From Thermoguttaceae bacterium (lineage in GTDB: Bacteria; Planctomycetota; Planctomycetia; Pirellulales; Thermoguttaceae): DNA of 49,985 nucleotides. Position 1 is the stretch's first letter. Each line of letters opens with the position of its first letter. Positions 20,615 to 28,593 of the stretch are shown piece after piece. Position numbers and translations under genes: made by a program. The DNA is taken from contig JAFSMW010000128.1 of assembly GCA_017447745.1 (NCBI GenBank), forward strand, positions 1 through 49,985, read 5' to 3'. The notes under the pieces are model-generated. The model ran no database searches, was not told the DNA's origin, and worked only from the letters and a program-made list of their open reading frames with translations.

Positions 20615-21433
20615 ATGAACAGAGTTTTCATTGCGTCTGTTTTGGCGTTGTTGTTGGTTCCGGGAACGCTGATTTTGGGTCAGACGCATATGCCAGTTCA
20701 GAATTCCTCTTTGGACACGCCCGGTACAAAAGCCGGCGAAAAAAGAATCATAACCGTCAACGGCGTCGAGTTCGCTTTCCGATGGTGTCCGCCAGGAAAG
20801 TTCATTATGGGGACTCCGGATACGGAAAGATGGTATGACAATGATAAAGAGCATCAAGTAACGCTAACCCAAGGTTTCTGGATGATGGAAACGGAGGTAA
20901 CGCAAAAGCAGTGGAAAGCGGTTATGGGAACCAATCCGAGTCACTTCAAGGGCGATGATTTGCCGGTTGAAAGGGTTTATTGGAACGATTGCCAGGAGTT
21001 TTGCAAAAAAACAGGATTCCAGCTTCCGACAGAGGCGCAATGGGAATACGCTTGCCGGGCGGGTACGACCGAAGCTTATGCAGGAAATCTGGACGAGATG
21101 GCTTGGTATGGAAGTTATTCAACGCCTAAAGGTACGAGTACGGAAGAAGCTACTCATCCAGTTGGAACGAAGAAACCCAACGCGTGGGGCTTGTACGACA
21201 TGTACGGCAACGTGCAGGAATGGTGCGCTGACTGGCATGGAGATTATCCAAGCGAGAGCGTAACGGACCCGGCTGAACCTTCAAATGGCGTCAACCGCGT
21301 CAACCGCGGCGGCAGTTGGAACAGTCCCGCTTGGTACTGTCGATCTGCATACCGTAACTACCTCGTTCCGGAGAGTCGGCACTACAGCCTGGGCGCGCGT
21401 TTCTTGAGGTCAATAACTACCCAGAAAAATTAG
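20615..21433 (+). CDS. Exported SUMF1-fold protein (FGE-like, catalytic Cys pair absent)
   Basis: 272 residues with a signal peptide ending near ILGQ (23). The mature part is a full formylglycine-generating-enzyme-sulfatase (SUMF1) fold: FRWCPPGKFIMG (about 55-66), ETEVTQKQW, LPTEAQWEYACRAGT (137-151), GLYDMYGNVQEWCADW (192-207) and RGGSWNSPAWYCRSAYR (231-247). True formylglycine-generating enzymes carry two active-site Cys around the RGGS...CR segment; here only Cys242 is present and the earlier Cys is missing, so oxidase activity on sulfatases is unlikely. Such members often serve as binding domains or have other chemistry. No sulfatase gene is nearby. Upstream region and signal peptide are nearly the same as those of the esterase gene. 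Confidence 0.8.
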   Translation: MNRVFIASVLALLLVPGTLILGQTHMPVQNSSLDTPGTKAGEKRIITVNGVEFAFRWCPPGKFIMGTPDTERWYDNDKEHQVTLTQGFWMMETEVTQKQWKAVMGTNPSHFKGDDLPVERVYWNDCQEFCKKTGFQLPTEAQWEYACRAGTTEAYAGNLDEMAWYGSYSTPKGTSTEEATHPVGTKKPNAWGLYDMYGNVQEWCADWHGDYPSESVTDPAEPSNGVNRVNRGGSWNSPAWYCRSAYRNYLVPESRHYSLGARFLRSITTQKN

Positions 21434-21447
21434 CGAATGTGACATTT

Positions 21448-21619
21448 CGGAGTGCGAGAGCAAAGCTCTCGCTTTTATAAGTGAGCGACAGCTCACGTTT
21501 CTTATTTTTGCGGCTGATACAGCCGCGATCCAGTTGTTCTAACTTTTCGCCGCTGAAACGTGTTTTTCTTAGTTCTCATCGTTTTTGGGAAAAGCGGGAG
21601 CTTTGCTCCCGCACTCCGA
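21448..21619. repeat. Hairpin element with inverted CGGAGTGC ends
   Basis: The element starts with CGGAGTGC (21448) and ends with its reverse complement GCACTCCG (21612-21619). Inside are four perfect hairpins: 21454-21472 (8-bp stem, followed by TTTT, terminator-like), 21481-21496 (6 bp), 21510-21526 (6 bp) and 21594-21612 (8 bp). The GGAGTGC-plus-hairpin end also occurs at 25372, 25591, 26560 and 26887. Confidence 0.7.
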
Positions 21620-21699
21620 TAGAGTGGTTGAATATATCTAGCCGCAGAGTTTAACCCTCTGGCAATTTCTCTTTTTCTCAAATTTTCCATTCTGTTGTC

Positions 21700-22605
<906 letters not shown>

Positions 22606-22610
22606 AGTTT

Positions 22611-22669
22611 TTAGTGGTTAGTGGTTAGTGGGAGTTCCGCTTGCGTCCTTAGCGCTTACCACTTACCAC
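22611..22669. repeat. Heptamer array after the esterase stop codon
   Basis: Left arm of three GTGGTTA-type heptamers (from 22611), a GC core (about 22637-22655), and a right arm of ACCACTT heptamers (22658-22669) that is the inverse of the left arm, giving an imperfect palindrome. It begins within six bases of the TAG stop at 22603-22605. Confidence 0.75.
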
Positions 22670-22735
22670 GGGTGCGATAAATTGGGGGTTGCGAATATAG
22701 ATAAGATTAACAATTGAACATAGTCAACGCCTTTA

Positions 22736-22991
22736 GGCGTTTGTTCCTCACAGCTTCAGCTGTGAGAACAAATAATAATTATAATATCGTAGCCCACGCC
22801 TTTAGGCGTGGGATCCAAAAGGATATAAACAGATTATAACGCTTGCCCTCCACACTCACCCCCGCGCCATTAGGCGCGGGGGTGAGTGTGGAGGGCAAGC
22901 GTTTGGGGAGAAGCGTCTTTTTAGTCCCCCAGATAAATCTGGGGGCTACGATTTTTGAATTGTTTTTATTTCCCACGTCTAAAGACGTGGG
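22736..22991. repeat. Cluster of six hairpins including a 31-bp perfect stem
   Basis: Perfect or near-perfect inverted repeats: 22736-22751 (6 bp), 22742-22770 (13 bp with one bulge, overlapping the first), 22793-22812 (8 bp, loop TTTA), 22838-22903 (31 bp without a mismatch, loop ATTA), 22926-22945 (9 bp, loop AA) and 22972-22991 (9 bp, loop AA). Several have the form CCCACGCC-loop-GGCGTGGG. They differ in stem sequence but share short AT loops. Confidence 0.85.
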
Positions 22992-23079
22992 GATAAGAAC
23001 AGAGTAATCAGAAGGCTTCGAAAAGGTTTCAAGGCACATTCCCTTTTTCATGCCACCCAATTTTGAACGCACCCCTTCT

Positions 23080-23108
23080 CACTTACCACTTACCACTTAC
23101 CACTTACA
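23080..23108. repeat. CACTTAC heptamer array
   Basis: Four CACTTAC-type heptamers, the reverse complement of the GTGGTTA/GTGGTAA units at 22611-22669. Confidence 0.75.
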
Positions 23109-23154
23109 ACTAAAAACCTTATAAACTCTCGCCGTCTTTCCTATTAATCTGATA

Positions 23155-23183
23155 TTGCACAATCTGAGTAAATAGAGTATACT
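23155..23183 (+). promoter_or_regulatory. Promoter of the CvpA-family gene
   Basis: TTGCAC at 23155-23160, 17-base spacer, TATACT at 23178-23183. The leader would be about 70 bases. No clear Shine-Dalgarno site precedes the ATG at 23258. Confidence 0.5.
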
Positions 23184-23257
23184 GCGGTCATGGAAAACGG
23201 TTGCACAGACGCTGTCGCCGTTAAATTGGTAAACCGTCCTTTAGCAAATATACTCCA

Positions 23258-24271
23258 ATGATAGGATTTTACGATTTAATTGTTTTGATTTTAGTGGCGG
23301 TATTCGCCTGGCGCGGATATCAAAAGGGATTGGTCAGTCAAGTGGGAGCTTTGATAACAGTTATTGTTGTCGGCTCAATTTCGGTGCTCTACGCGCCGAC
23401 TCTTTCGGACTATATGCCTGGAAGCGGGAACATTTCCTTTGCAATAGCGTTTATTATAATTGTTCTGTTGGCAACGGCGGTTGTTTGGAACATCGTAAAT
23501 GCGCTGTCTAAACTTGTAACCAAGTTAAAGCTCAAAGCATGGAACAACCAAATGGGCGCCTTTTTGGGGCTGATCAACGGTATTTTCGTATCTATGATTC
23601 TGACATTTTGTTTACTCGTTTTTGCTGTTCCTCGACCTGTTAAGAATAACGATGGAACGTACACTTCGGTAACGTATGACAGAAACAATTCCTTTGTATT
23701 GAACTCGTTTTTGGGACCGTATCTGACTTCTGCCACCCTGACAACAATTAATAACCTTCCATGTGGCAAGACGCAGTTTTACAATAACTTACGGGAAAAA
23801 CTCCAAGCACAGGCGAACGATATTAAAGCCAAAAACCCCAATTTGCCTCAGAATAACAATTCACAACTGCCTAATGGTTACGATGCAGTTAATCAAGCGC
23901 CTCCACAAGGACCGCAGCCAGGACAACAGGGATTCAATCCCCCGGCTCCGGGATACAATCAACAGGGACAGGGTGGATACAATCGACCGACTCCGGGATA
24001 CGATCAGCAGGGGCAGGGAGGATACAATCAGCCAGCTCCAGGATACGATCAGCAGGGGCAGGGAGGATACAATCAGCCGGCTCAGGGATATGATCAGCAG
24101 AACCCCTCTGGGTACAATTACCCTGCCAATGGATACGATCAGCAGGATCAGGATGGATACTATCCTGGATACCATCAGCCGGGATACGGCGGCGGGTATT
24201 CAGAGCCATATGATTCGAACCGCGGCTATAATGGACGTGGTTCGGGCTATAACGGACGTGGTTCGTATTAA
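23258..24271 (+). CDS. CvpA-family membrane protein with Gln/Tyr/Gly-rich repeat tail
   Basis: 337 residues. The first about 130 match the CvpA family: YDLIVLILVAVFAWRGYQKG, then three further hydrophobic segments, giving about four transmembrane helices; E. coli CvpA (162 residues) is linked to colicin V production and envelope stress. A short extracytoplasmic or linker part follows (about 130-205). The final about 115 residues are low-complexity, with tandem units of the form GYDQQGQGGYNQPAP and a Tyr/Gly/Arg-rich end. This tail is far outside the usual CvpA size and resembles prion-like, self-associating sequence; that reading is inference. The gene is convergent with the SGNH hydrolase gene, with a shared terminator. 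Confidence 0.8.
   Translation: MIGFYDLIVLILVAVFAWRGYQKGLVSQVGALITVIVVGSISVLYAPTLSDYMPGSGNISFAIAFIIIVLLATAVVWNIVNALSKLVTKLKLKAWNNQMGAFLGLINGIFVSMILTFCLLVFAVPRPVKNNDGTYTSVTYDRNNSFVLNSFLGPYLTSATLTTINNLPCGKTQFYNNLREKLQAQANDIKAKNPNLPQNNNSQLPNGYDAVNQAPPQGPQPGQQGFNPPAPGYNQQGQGGYNRPTPGYDQQGQGGYNQPAPGYDQQGQGGYNQPAQGYDQQNPSGYNYPANGYDQQDQDGYYPGYHQPGYGGGYSEPYDSNRGYNGRGSGYNGRGSY
23935..24180 (+). repeat. Coding tandem repeat, about 48-bp unit
   Basis: Units containing GGATACGATCAGCAGGGGCA and GGATACAATCAGCC recur three to four times with period near 48 bases and then degenerate. They encode the GYDQQGQGGYNQPAP tail of the CvpA-family protein. High identity between adjacent units points to recent slippage or unequal exchange. 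Confidence 0.8.
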
Positions 24272-24352
24272 TGCCTTTTATATGATTACTTGATCATATT
24301 ACCGGTCGATGAGTCGTTGTCTTAAGACCGGCGTTTGAATATTGAGTCAACA

Positions 24353-24385
24353 AAAAAGCGGAGCGAGCGCATCGTTCCGCTTTTT
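24353..24385. terminator. Bidirectional terminator
   Basis: Arms at 24353-24362 and 24376-24385 form a 10-bp stem made of a GCGGA/TCCGC half and an A5/T5 half, so a T run follows on both strands. It lies between the convergent cvpA-type and SGNH hydrolase genes. Confidence 0.85.
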
Positions 24386-24415
24386 GCGTTTCTTGAGAGA
24401 GCTTTTGCCAGAGGG

Positions 24416-25348
24416 CTATTTCTCGTTTTTAACCGCCTCGACCGCTTTCTGAGCAATGGAGCGGAGGAACTTGGCGTCGGATTCCGTTATCCCTTTGGGG
24501 ACGAACGTAACATCGTTGGCGTCGCGGTCGAACAGGAACGCAAACCAGACGCACGCTTGCAGGTATTCGCCCCGGGCGTTGAGGTGGGAGGCGTCGCCGT
24601 TAACCGTCTTTTTACCGTTTTTGTCTTCCCAGCGCAGGTTGCCGCAGAGGAATCCGCTCATGTCCGGCAGATCCGGATAGACCAGCTCCGCGCGCTTGAA
24701 CGGCTTGTATCCGCCGGGCTGGGTCTGACGCGCCAGCTGAACCGCGTCGCCGACCGGGATGAGGCGAACGCCCAGCTTCTGCGCCGCCGCCGTGTACGCC
24801 GCCTTGAGCTTTTCGTACATCTGCTCTTGAGTAATTCCCCATTGATTCAGCCGCCCGTCGTCCGGTCGATACGCCCATGTTTCCTGAATGACGATTTCCG
24901 CTGTCGGCGCGTTTTCCTTGATGAAGTCGTACAGGTTTTTCGCGTACGGGAAATACGAGTCCGGCTGCCAGCTGAAATGGCTTGCCTGCTGAATGGAAAC
25001 GACGTCCCACGGCTTGCTTTGCACCTTGTCTTTGTACGACCACGTTTTAAAGAACCGCCATGACGGGTCGTTGGCTTCCCGGTCGATGTTGCTCCAGTGG
25101 CGTTCCATGGAACAGCCGCCGATGTAAATCTGATCCCATTCCAAATGACAGCCCGGGACGGACTCCACAACCGGCTTGAAATAGCGGCTCAGACTGTTGG
25201 AAAAGCTGTTGCCGATCGACAGAACCCGCAGCGTCTTTTCTGCCGGAGCAGGGGACTGACCCTCAGACGGATCCTCAGCCCAAACCGCGGACGCCGTCAT
25301 TCCAACTAACGCGATAATCGTTATCGCCTGACGAATAAATGATTTCAT
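24416..25348 (-). CDS. Exported SGNH hydrolase-like protein (DUF4886)
   Basis: 310 residues with a signal peptide ending at AVWAED (about 25). VLSIGNSFSNSL (about 42-53) gives the block I Gly-Asn-Ser of the SGNH fold, and DASHLNARGEY near residue 265 gives the late Asp-x-x-His block. Between them lie VVSIQQASHFS and IVIQETWAYRP segments typical of DUF4886 proteins, which are common in Bacteroidota and Planctomycetota. Family members are likely carbohydrate or lipid esterases; the substrate here is unknown. The start at 25348 has CTCAAGGAGAAAACGT-type ribosome sequence just upstream on the minus strand. The leader region resembles that of the next minus-strand gene. Confidence 0.8.
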   Translation of the reverse strand: MKSFIRQAITIIALVGMTASAVWAEDPSEGQSPAPAEKTLRVLSIGNSFSNSLSRYFKPVVESVPGCHLEWDQIYIGGCSMERHWSNIDREANDPSWRFFKTWSYKDKVQSKPWDVVSIQQASHFSWQPDSYFPYAKNLYDFIKENAPTAEIVIQETWAYRPDDGRLNQWGITQEQMYEKLKAAYTAAAQKLGVRLIPVGDAVQLARQTQPGGYKPFKRAELVYPDLPDMSGFLCGNLRWEDKNGKKTVNGDASHLNARGEYLQACVWFAFLFDRDANDVTFVPKGITESDAKFLRSIAQKAVEAVKNEK

Positions 25349-25371
25349 ACGTTTTCTCCTTGAGTTGTTTT

Positions 25372-25394
25372 GGAGTGCGACGGCTTGCCGTCGC
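25372..25394. repeat. GGAGTGC-hairpin unit in the SGNH gene leader
   Basis: GGAGTGC at 25372-25378 is followed by an 8-bp perfect hairpin (25377-25394, loop TT). It sits in the presumed 5' leader of the SGNH hydrolase mRNA. Confidence 0.7.
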
Positions 25395-25480
25395 TTTCGT
25401 TATCAAACACGTCGCAAACTTCGATAGTGTCAATTCGCGCCGATAACGTAGGGGGGATAGTTTTATAACGTAATAAACGT

Positions 25481-25489
25481 ATTATAACA
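25481..25489 (-). promoter_or_regulatory. Extended -10 promoter of the SGNH hydrolase gene
   Basis: On the minus strand TG-T-TATAAT reads through 25489-25481, an extended -10 element with no clear -35. The same element with matching flanks occurs at 26770-26778 upstream of the next gene. The leader would be about 125 bases. Confidence 0.5.
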
Positions 25490-25559
25490 CGTTAAAGTTT
25501 AAAAGCTAGTTGAATTAATATAATTTATTTTGTACGTATGTTATTGGAGGCGTCCGTGG

Positions 25560-26534
25560 TTACTCGTCGTTCTCGATGGTACTGGTTAAAGCGACGCCAA
25601 GGCGTCGCACTCCAAATGGCTTGCCCTGTAGTATCAGATCCATCCTTCGCGCCTGCTCTTCGATCGTCAGCGTTCCGCCGTCCAGCTCGACGGTCATCCA
25701 GCCGTTGTAGCCGATGTCTTCCAGCTTGTCGCGAAGGGCTTTCCAGTCGATGGACCCTTCCATGATCATGACGAATCTGCCGCCCTGACCGTTCTCGTTG
25801 AGCTTGAAGTCCTTGAGATGAATCTTGTAAATGTCTTTGCCCAGGACGTCGAACCAGTCCAGCGGGTTGGAGTACTTGACGTGGTTGCCGACGTCGTAAT
25901 ACGCCTTGACGAACGGGCTGTTAAACGACCGAATGAAGTTGGCGGCGAATTCCGGCTTGACCCACATGTTGTTCCAGACGTTTTCGACGCACAGCAGGAC
26001 GTTGTACTTTTCCGCGGACGGCAGCAGGCTTTCCAGAAACTCGCGGCTATGCTGCATCTGCTCGTTATGGGCGGCGATGTACGCTTTGTACGGCTCGTTG
26101 TCGCCGTCGACGACGGAAAGCAGCTCGTTCGTCTTTTCGTCAAATTGGATTTTGAACTCCCACGGCTGAGGCATAGCAACCCCGGAAACTCGCCCCGGCA
26201 CGATCAGAGCGCCGTCGCAGCCCAGGATCGACGCAGCTTCCAGACGCTCTTTGCTTCCTCCGCCCATAAGGGAATGAACCCGGAACCCGACGTTATCCGC
26301 CAGTTTCCGCGTCTGCTCCGCCTGTTCGAGAGTAATCGACCCGCAGATTTCCATGCCTTCGACGCCCCATGCCAGCCACTGTTCCATCTGCTCTTGCGTG
26401 GGAACCGGTCCGATAATCGCTTTATGCGGACGCGTTTTGTACTCTTGAGCTGAACCCGTACTGCTAACAGCCGGCAGCGCGATTGCGGCGCCCGCCGCCG
26501 CGGCGTACTGAATAAATTCTCGACGATTTATCAT
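25560..26534 (-). CDS. Tat-exported sugar phosphate isomerase/epimerase-like TIM barrel
   Basis: 324 residues. The N-terminus MINRREFIQYAAAAG is a twin-arginine signal, so export is probably in folded, metal-loaded form. The rest matches the xylose-isomerase-like TIM-barrel (AP endonuclease 2) family: WLAWGVEGMEICG, VLLCVENVWNNMW (metal-binding Glu), AYYDVGNHVKY (Asp/His) and a late MTVELDGG. Related proteins act on sugars or inositols as isomerases or epimerases; substrate unknown. Odd point: the last 17 residues (GVRRLGVALTSTIENDE) are read from a GGAGTGC-hairpin repeat unit at 25591-25613 and the sequence beyond it, so the natural C-terminus appears to have been replaced or extended by repeat DNA. 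Confidence 0.8.
   Translation of the reverse strand: MINRREFIQYAAAAGAAIALPAVSSTGSAQEYKTRPHKAIIGPVPTQEQMEQWLAWGVEGMEICGSITLEQAEQTRKLADNVGFRVHSLMGGGSKERLEAASILGCDGALIVPGRVSGVAMPQPWEFKIQFDEKTNELLSVVDGDNEPYKAYIAAHNEQMQHSREFLESLLPSAEKYNVLLCVENVWNNMWVKPEFAANFIRSFNSPFVKAYYDVGNHVKYSNPLDWFDVLGKDIYKIHLKDFKLNENGQGGRFVMIMEGSIDWKALRDKLEDIGYNGWMTVELDGGTLTIEEQARRMDLILQGKPFGVRRLGVALTSTIENDE
25591..25613. repeat. GGAGTGC-hairpin unit inside a coding end
   Basis: An 8-bp perfect hairpin (25591-25608, loop AA) followed by ACTCC, that is, the GGAGTGC unit in minus orientation. It lies within the last 20 codons of the TIM-barrel gene. Confidence 0.75.
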
Positions 26535-26769
26535 AATATCTCCTTGGGAAATGTCTTATGGAGTGCGACGACCGACAAGGTTGGTTCCTGATTGGACGTA
26601 GGAATCTTCGAAACCGGCTTGTTCGGAGGCATAACCTTGTCCTTTTGCCCGTGCGGCTTTGCGCCTTGCCGTCGCTTGTATTACCATATCAGCCACGAAT
26701 ATCGAAAAAAGTCAATTCGTGCCGATAAAGCTTGTTTAAATATCTAACCAAATCTAACCAATCAAAAGC

Positions 26770-26778
26770 ATTATAACA
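26770..26778 (-). promoter_or_regulatory. Extended -10 promoter of the TIM-barrel gene
   Basis: TG-T-TATAAT on the minus strand with a TTTAAACT segment upstream, as at 25481-25489. The leader would be about 230 bases. Confidence 0.45.
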
Positions 26779-26886
26779 CGATTGAGTTTAAAAAACCAGT
26801 AGTGTTCGTCTAAAAAAAGAAAAATAGTTCGAGCGTTGTTGGCACGAATCACTTTTGGGAAGATTCTCCGCATTTTTCGATTAAAA

Positions 26887-26909
26887 GCGACGGCAAGCCG
26901 TCGCACTCC
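26887..26909. repeat. GGAGTGC-hairpin unit before the tRNA
   Basis: An 8-bp perfect hairpin 26887-26904 (loop AA) followed by ACTCC at 26905-26909; stem bases equal those of the unit at 25377-25394. Confidence 0.7.
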
Positions 26910-26949
26910 AAAACGATCCAAAACGACCAGAAAAAATCTCGAGGGGGTC

Positions 26950-26977
26950 TTGACAAAGCGGGGCGGTTTAGTATAAT
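26950..26977 (+). promoter_or_regulatory. Strong promoter of the tRNA gene
   Basis: TTGACA at 26950-26955, 16-base spacer, TATAAT at 26972-26977. Both hexamers are consensus. Transcription would start near 26984, about 26 bases before the tRNA. Confidence 0.8.
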
Positions 26978-27009
26978 AAGCGCATAACGTTCGAGAGAGC
27001 GATTAAAAG

Positions 27010-27083
27010 GGCAGCATAGCTCAGTCGGTTAGAGCAGCGGAATCATAATCCGCGTGTCCGGGGTTCGAGTCCCTGTGCTGCTA
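27010..27083 (+). tRNA. tRNA with CAU anticodon (Met or lysidine-type Ile)
   Basis: A complete 74-base cloverleaf: acceptor GGCAGCA/TGCTGCT (first pair G-T), D-arm GCTC-GAGC, anticodon stem GCGGA/TCCGC with loop ATCATAA (anticodon CAT), five-base variable loop, T-arm with loop TTCGAGT, discriminator A. CCA is not encoded. It lacks the C1-A72 mismatch that marks initiator tRNA, so it is elongator Met or the Ile tRNA whose C34 is changed to lysidine; sequence alone does not decide. The recombinase gene begins about 110 bases downstream, so the 3' half is the likely attachment site of the integrated element. Confidence 0.92.
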
Positions 27084-27089
27084 GTTTGA

Positions 27090-27114
27090 TAAGCCCTTGA
27101 TTTTCAAGGGCTTA
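27090..27114 (+). terminator. Hairpin after the tRNA
   Basis: Perfect 11-bp stem (27090-27100 with 27104-27114), loop TTT. No T run follows, so it may act as a processing or weak termination signal. Confidence 0.55.
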
Positions 27115-27157
27115 TAGCATCTCCGGAAATCTTTCAGGCGTCCTTTTTTTAGTCCAT

Positions 27158-27177
27158 TTTGATGGCGCGCCATCAAA
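27158..27177. promoter_or_regulatory. Perfect 20-bp palindrome upstream of the recombinase gene
   Basis: A gapless palindrome centred on GGCGCGCC, framed by CCTTTTTTT (27142-27150) on the left and AAAAAAAGG (27180-27188) on the right, so the symmetry extends outward. It lies between the presumed attachment site and the recombinase start codon, where a recombination-directionality factor or repressor could bind, or a terminator could act on either strand. Function is inference. Confidence 0.55.
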
Positions 27178-27190
27178 TTAAAAAAAGGGT

Positions 27191-28519
27191 ATGGAGATGA
27201 ATAAAAAATCTGTTGTCAGCCCAATGATAAAAAGAACGTGGGCAAACAAAAAAAGAAAGCCGGCGGCAATCTGTTATGTCGTCGAGAATGGGAAAAGAGT
27301 TCAAAAATCTCTAGGCGTTTGGGGAACTCAAGACGCTTTAGACGCTTACACCCGGCTCGTTGCTGAAATTGCCGGCAATGGGACGCAGTGCGAGGAGTTC
27401 TCTAATGTCAGCGTAGCGTTTCTTTGCGCGAAATTCTATGAAGACGCCGAAAGACGCGCCGACGATCCAAAGCTAAAATTCGACAGACGAGAACTGAAAC
27501 ACTACGAAATTGTCATCCGGCATCTGGTCAGACTTTACGGCGATACGCCAGCCAACAAGTTCACAGCGTCCTGCTATCGCGCGTTTCGCGAACATCTTGT
27601 AATAATCGCGCCGGACGTCGAACGCGAACAGTGCGGCGTCTATTCAGACACCAGGGAGAATCGGGCAAAGAAAATCGTCGGGAAGCCCAAATATCGAACC
27701 GTCAAAAAAAGCTGGTCGGAAAACTACGTCAAAAAGCTGATGAACTACCTGAAAATGATCTTTTCATGGGGCGTTGGACACGACATGGTTGATCAGCCGG
27801 TTGCCGCCAGGTTCAAACACGTTGAATCGTTAAGATCTGACCTGGACGTTCATGAATCGCGTTTGGACGTGTCCGACGACATTGTAAAGCGAACGTTGCC
27901 CTGGTTAAGCCCGACGGTTCGAGACATGGTGATTATTCAGCGGCAAAACGCTCTGCGTCCTAACGAAGTCTGTTATTTGCGAGTTGGCGACATTGACCGT
28001 TCCGGAGAATTCTGGACGGTTATGAAACTCACGAAAACCAAAGTTCCGATGATTATCAAGTTCTGCGAGTCCGATCGGAAGATTATTGAAAGACGGATTC
28101 GGAACAAGGGCGCCGACGAGTTTATTTTTACTCCGGCGGAATCGATGCAGGAAACGTGGTGCCTTCGCTCCAGCCAAAGAAAGACGCCGGTTCAGCCCAG
28201 CCAACGGAAGCGCGCTGAACTCGCGGCGGAATCGAAGCTGGACGCCTTCGCTCAGAGCTACTCTCCAAGCAGTTACCGGAACGCAATTCGGTACGCGATT
28301 CAGAAGGCGCGGCGCAACGGAGAGATGATACCGTTCTGGACGCCTTACCAGCTCCGGCACACAGCCGTTACCGTTACCAGCTACGAACACGACCGAGAAA
28401 CCGCATCGCTGCTGGCAGGACACACGAATCTGATTACCACGTCCATCTACGAACATAAGATGGAACGGGTTAAGGAAGACTTAGCCAGAGAACGGCAAGC
28501 GTACTGGACGGAAGAATAG
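27191..28519 (+). CDS. int: Tyrosine recombinase / phage integrase
   Basis: 442 residues if the ATG at 27191 is used; the ATG at 27197 has better spacing to AAAGGG (27184-27189) and may be the real start. An N-terminal arm-binding-like part (basic, 1-45) and a SAM-like core-binding domain (about 75-205) precede the catalytic domain: Arg256 (ALRPNEV), Arg389 in PYQLRHT, His411 in LAGHT and Tyr420 in SIYEH. The box II His of HxxR is replaced by Tyr386, a change seen in some functional family members. It sits directly downstream of a tRNA on the same strand, the classic arrangement for an element that integrates into a tRNA 3' end. Confidence 0.92.
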   Translation: MEMNKKSVVSPMIKRTWANKKRKPAAICYVVENGKRVQKSLGVWGTQDALDAYTRLVAEIAGNGTQCEEFSNVSVAFLCAKFYEDAERRADDPKLKFDRRELKHYEIVIRHLVRLYGDTPANKFTASCYRAFREHLVIIAPDVEREQCGVYSDTRENRAKKIVGKPKYRTVKKSWSENYVKKLMNYLKMIFSWGVGHDMVDQPVAARFKHVESLRSDLDVHESRLDVSDDIVKRTLPWLSPTVRDMVIIQRQNALRPNEVCYLRVGDIDRSGEFWTVMKLTKTKVPMIIKFCESDRKIIERRIRNKGADEFIFTPAESMQETWCLRSSQRKTPVQPSQRKRAELAAESKLDAFAQSYSPSSYRNAIRYAIQKARRNGEMIPFWTPYQLRHTAVTVTSYEHDRETASLLAGHTNLITTSIYEHKMERVKEDLARERQAYWTEE

Positions 28520-28593
28520 GAATTAAAACTTGATAGTAAATAATAATGTTGCTCTAGCAAAACATTACCCAACAAATTTGCTAGTGCAGCATT

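Larger units (their letters stand above)
22606..23257. other. Repeat-filled intergenic region
   Basis: About 650 bases without a credible gene. A minus-strand open frame through 22779-23072 only reads across hairpin arms and is rejected. The contents are a GTGGTTA heptamer array, six hairpins including a 31-bp perfect one, a reverse-complement heptamer array and then the cvpA promoter. The heptamer arrays are inverted with respect to each other, so 22611-23108 could be one composite element of about 500 bp. Confidence 0.65.
26535..27009. other. Leader and promoter region between the TIM-barrel gene and the tRNA
   Basis: No gene seen. It contains a partial GGAGTGC unit at 26560-26566, a GTCAATTCGTGCCGATAA segment (about 26711) that matches one at about 25428 in the SGNH gene leader, an extended -10 at 26770-26778 (minus), a complete GGAGTGC-hairpin unit at 26887-26909 and the tRNA promoter. 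The likeness to 25372-25505 shows that the two minus-strand genes have related upstream regions. Confidence 0.6.

Noticed and set aside
22779..23072. Minus-strand open frame of 97 codons
   Set aside because: It is made of hairpin arms, including the 31-bp palindrome, and lacks a ribosome site.
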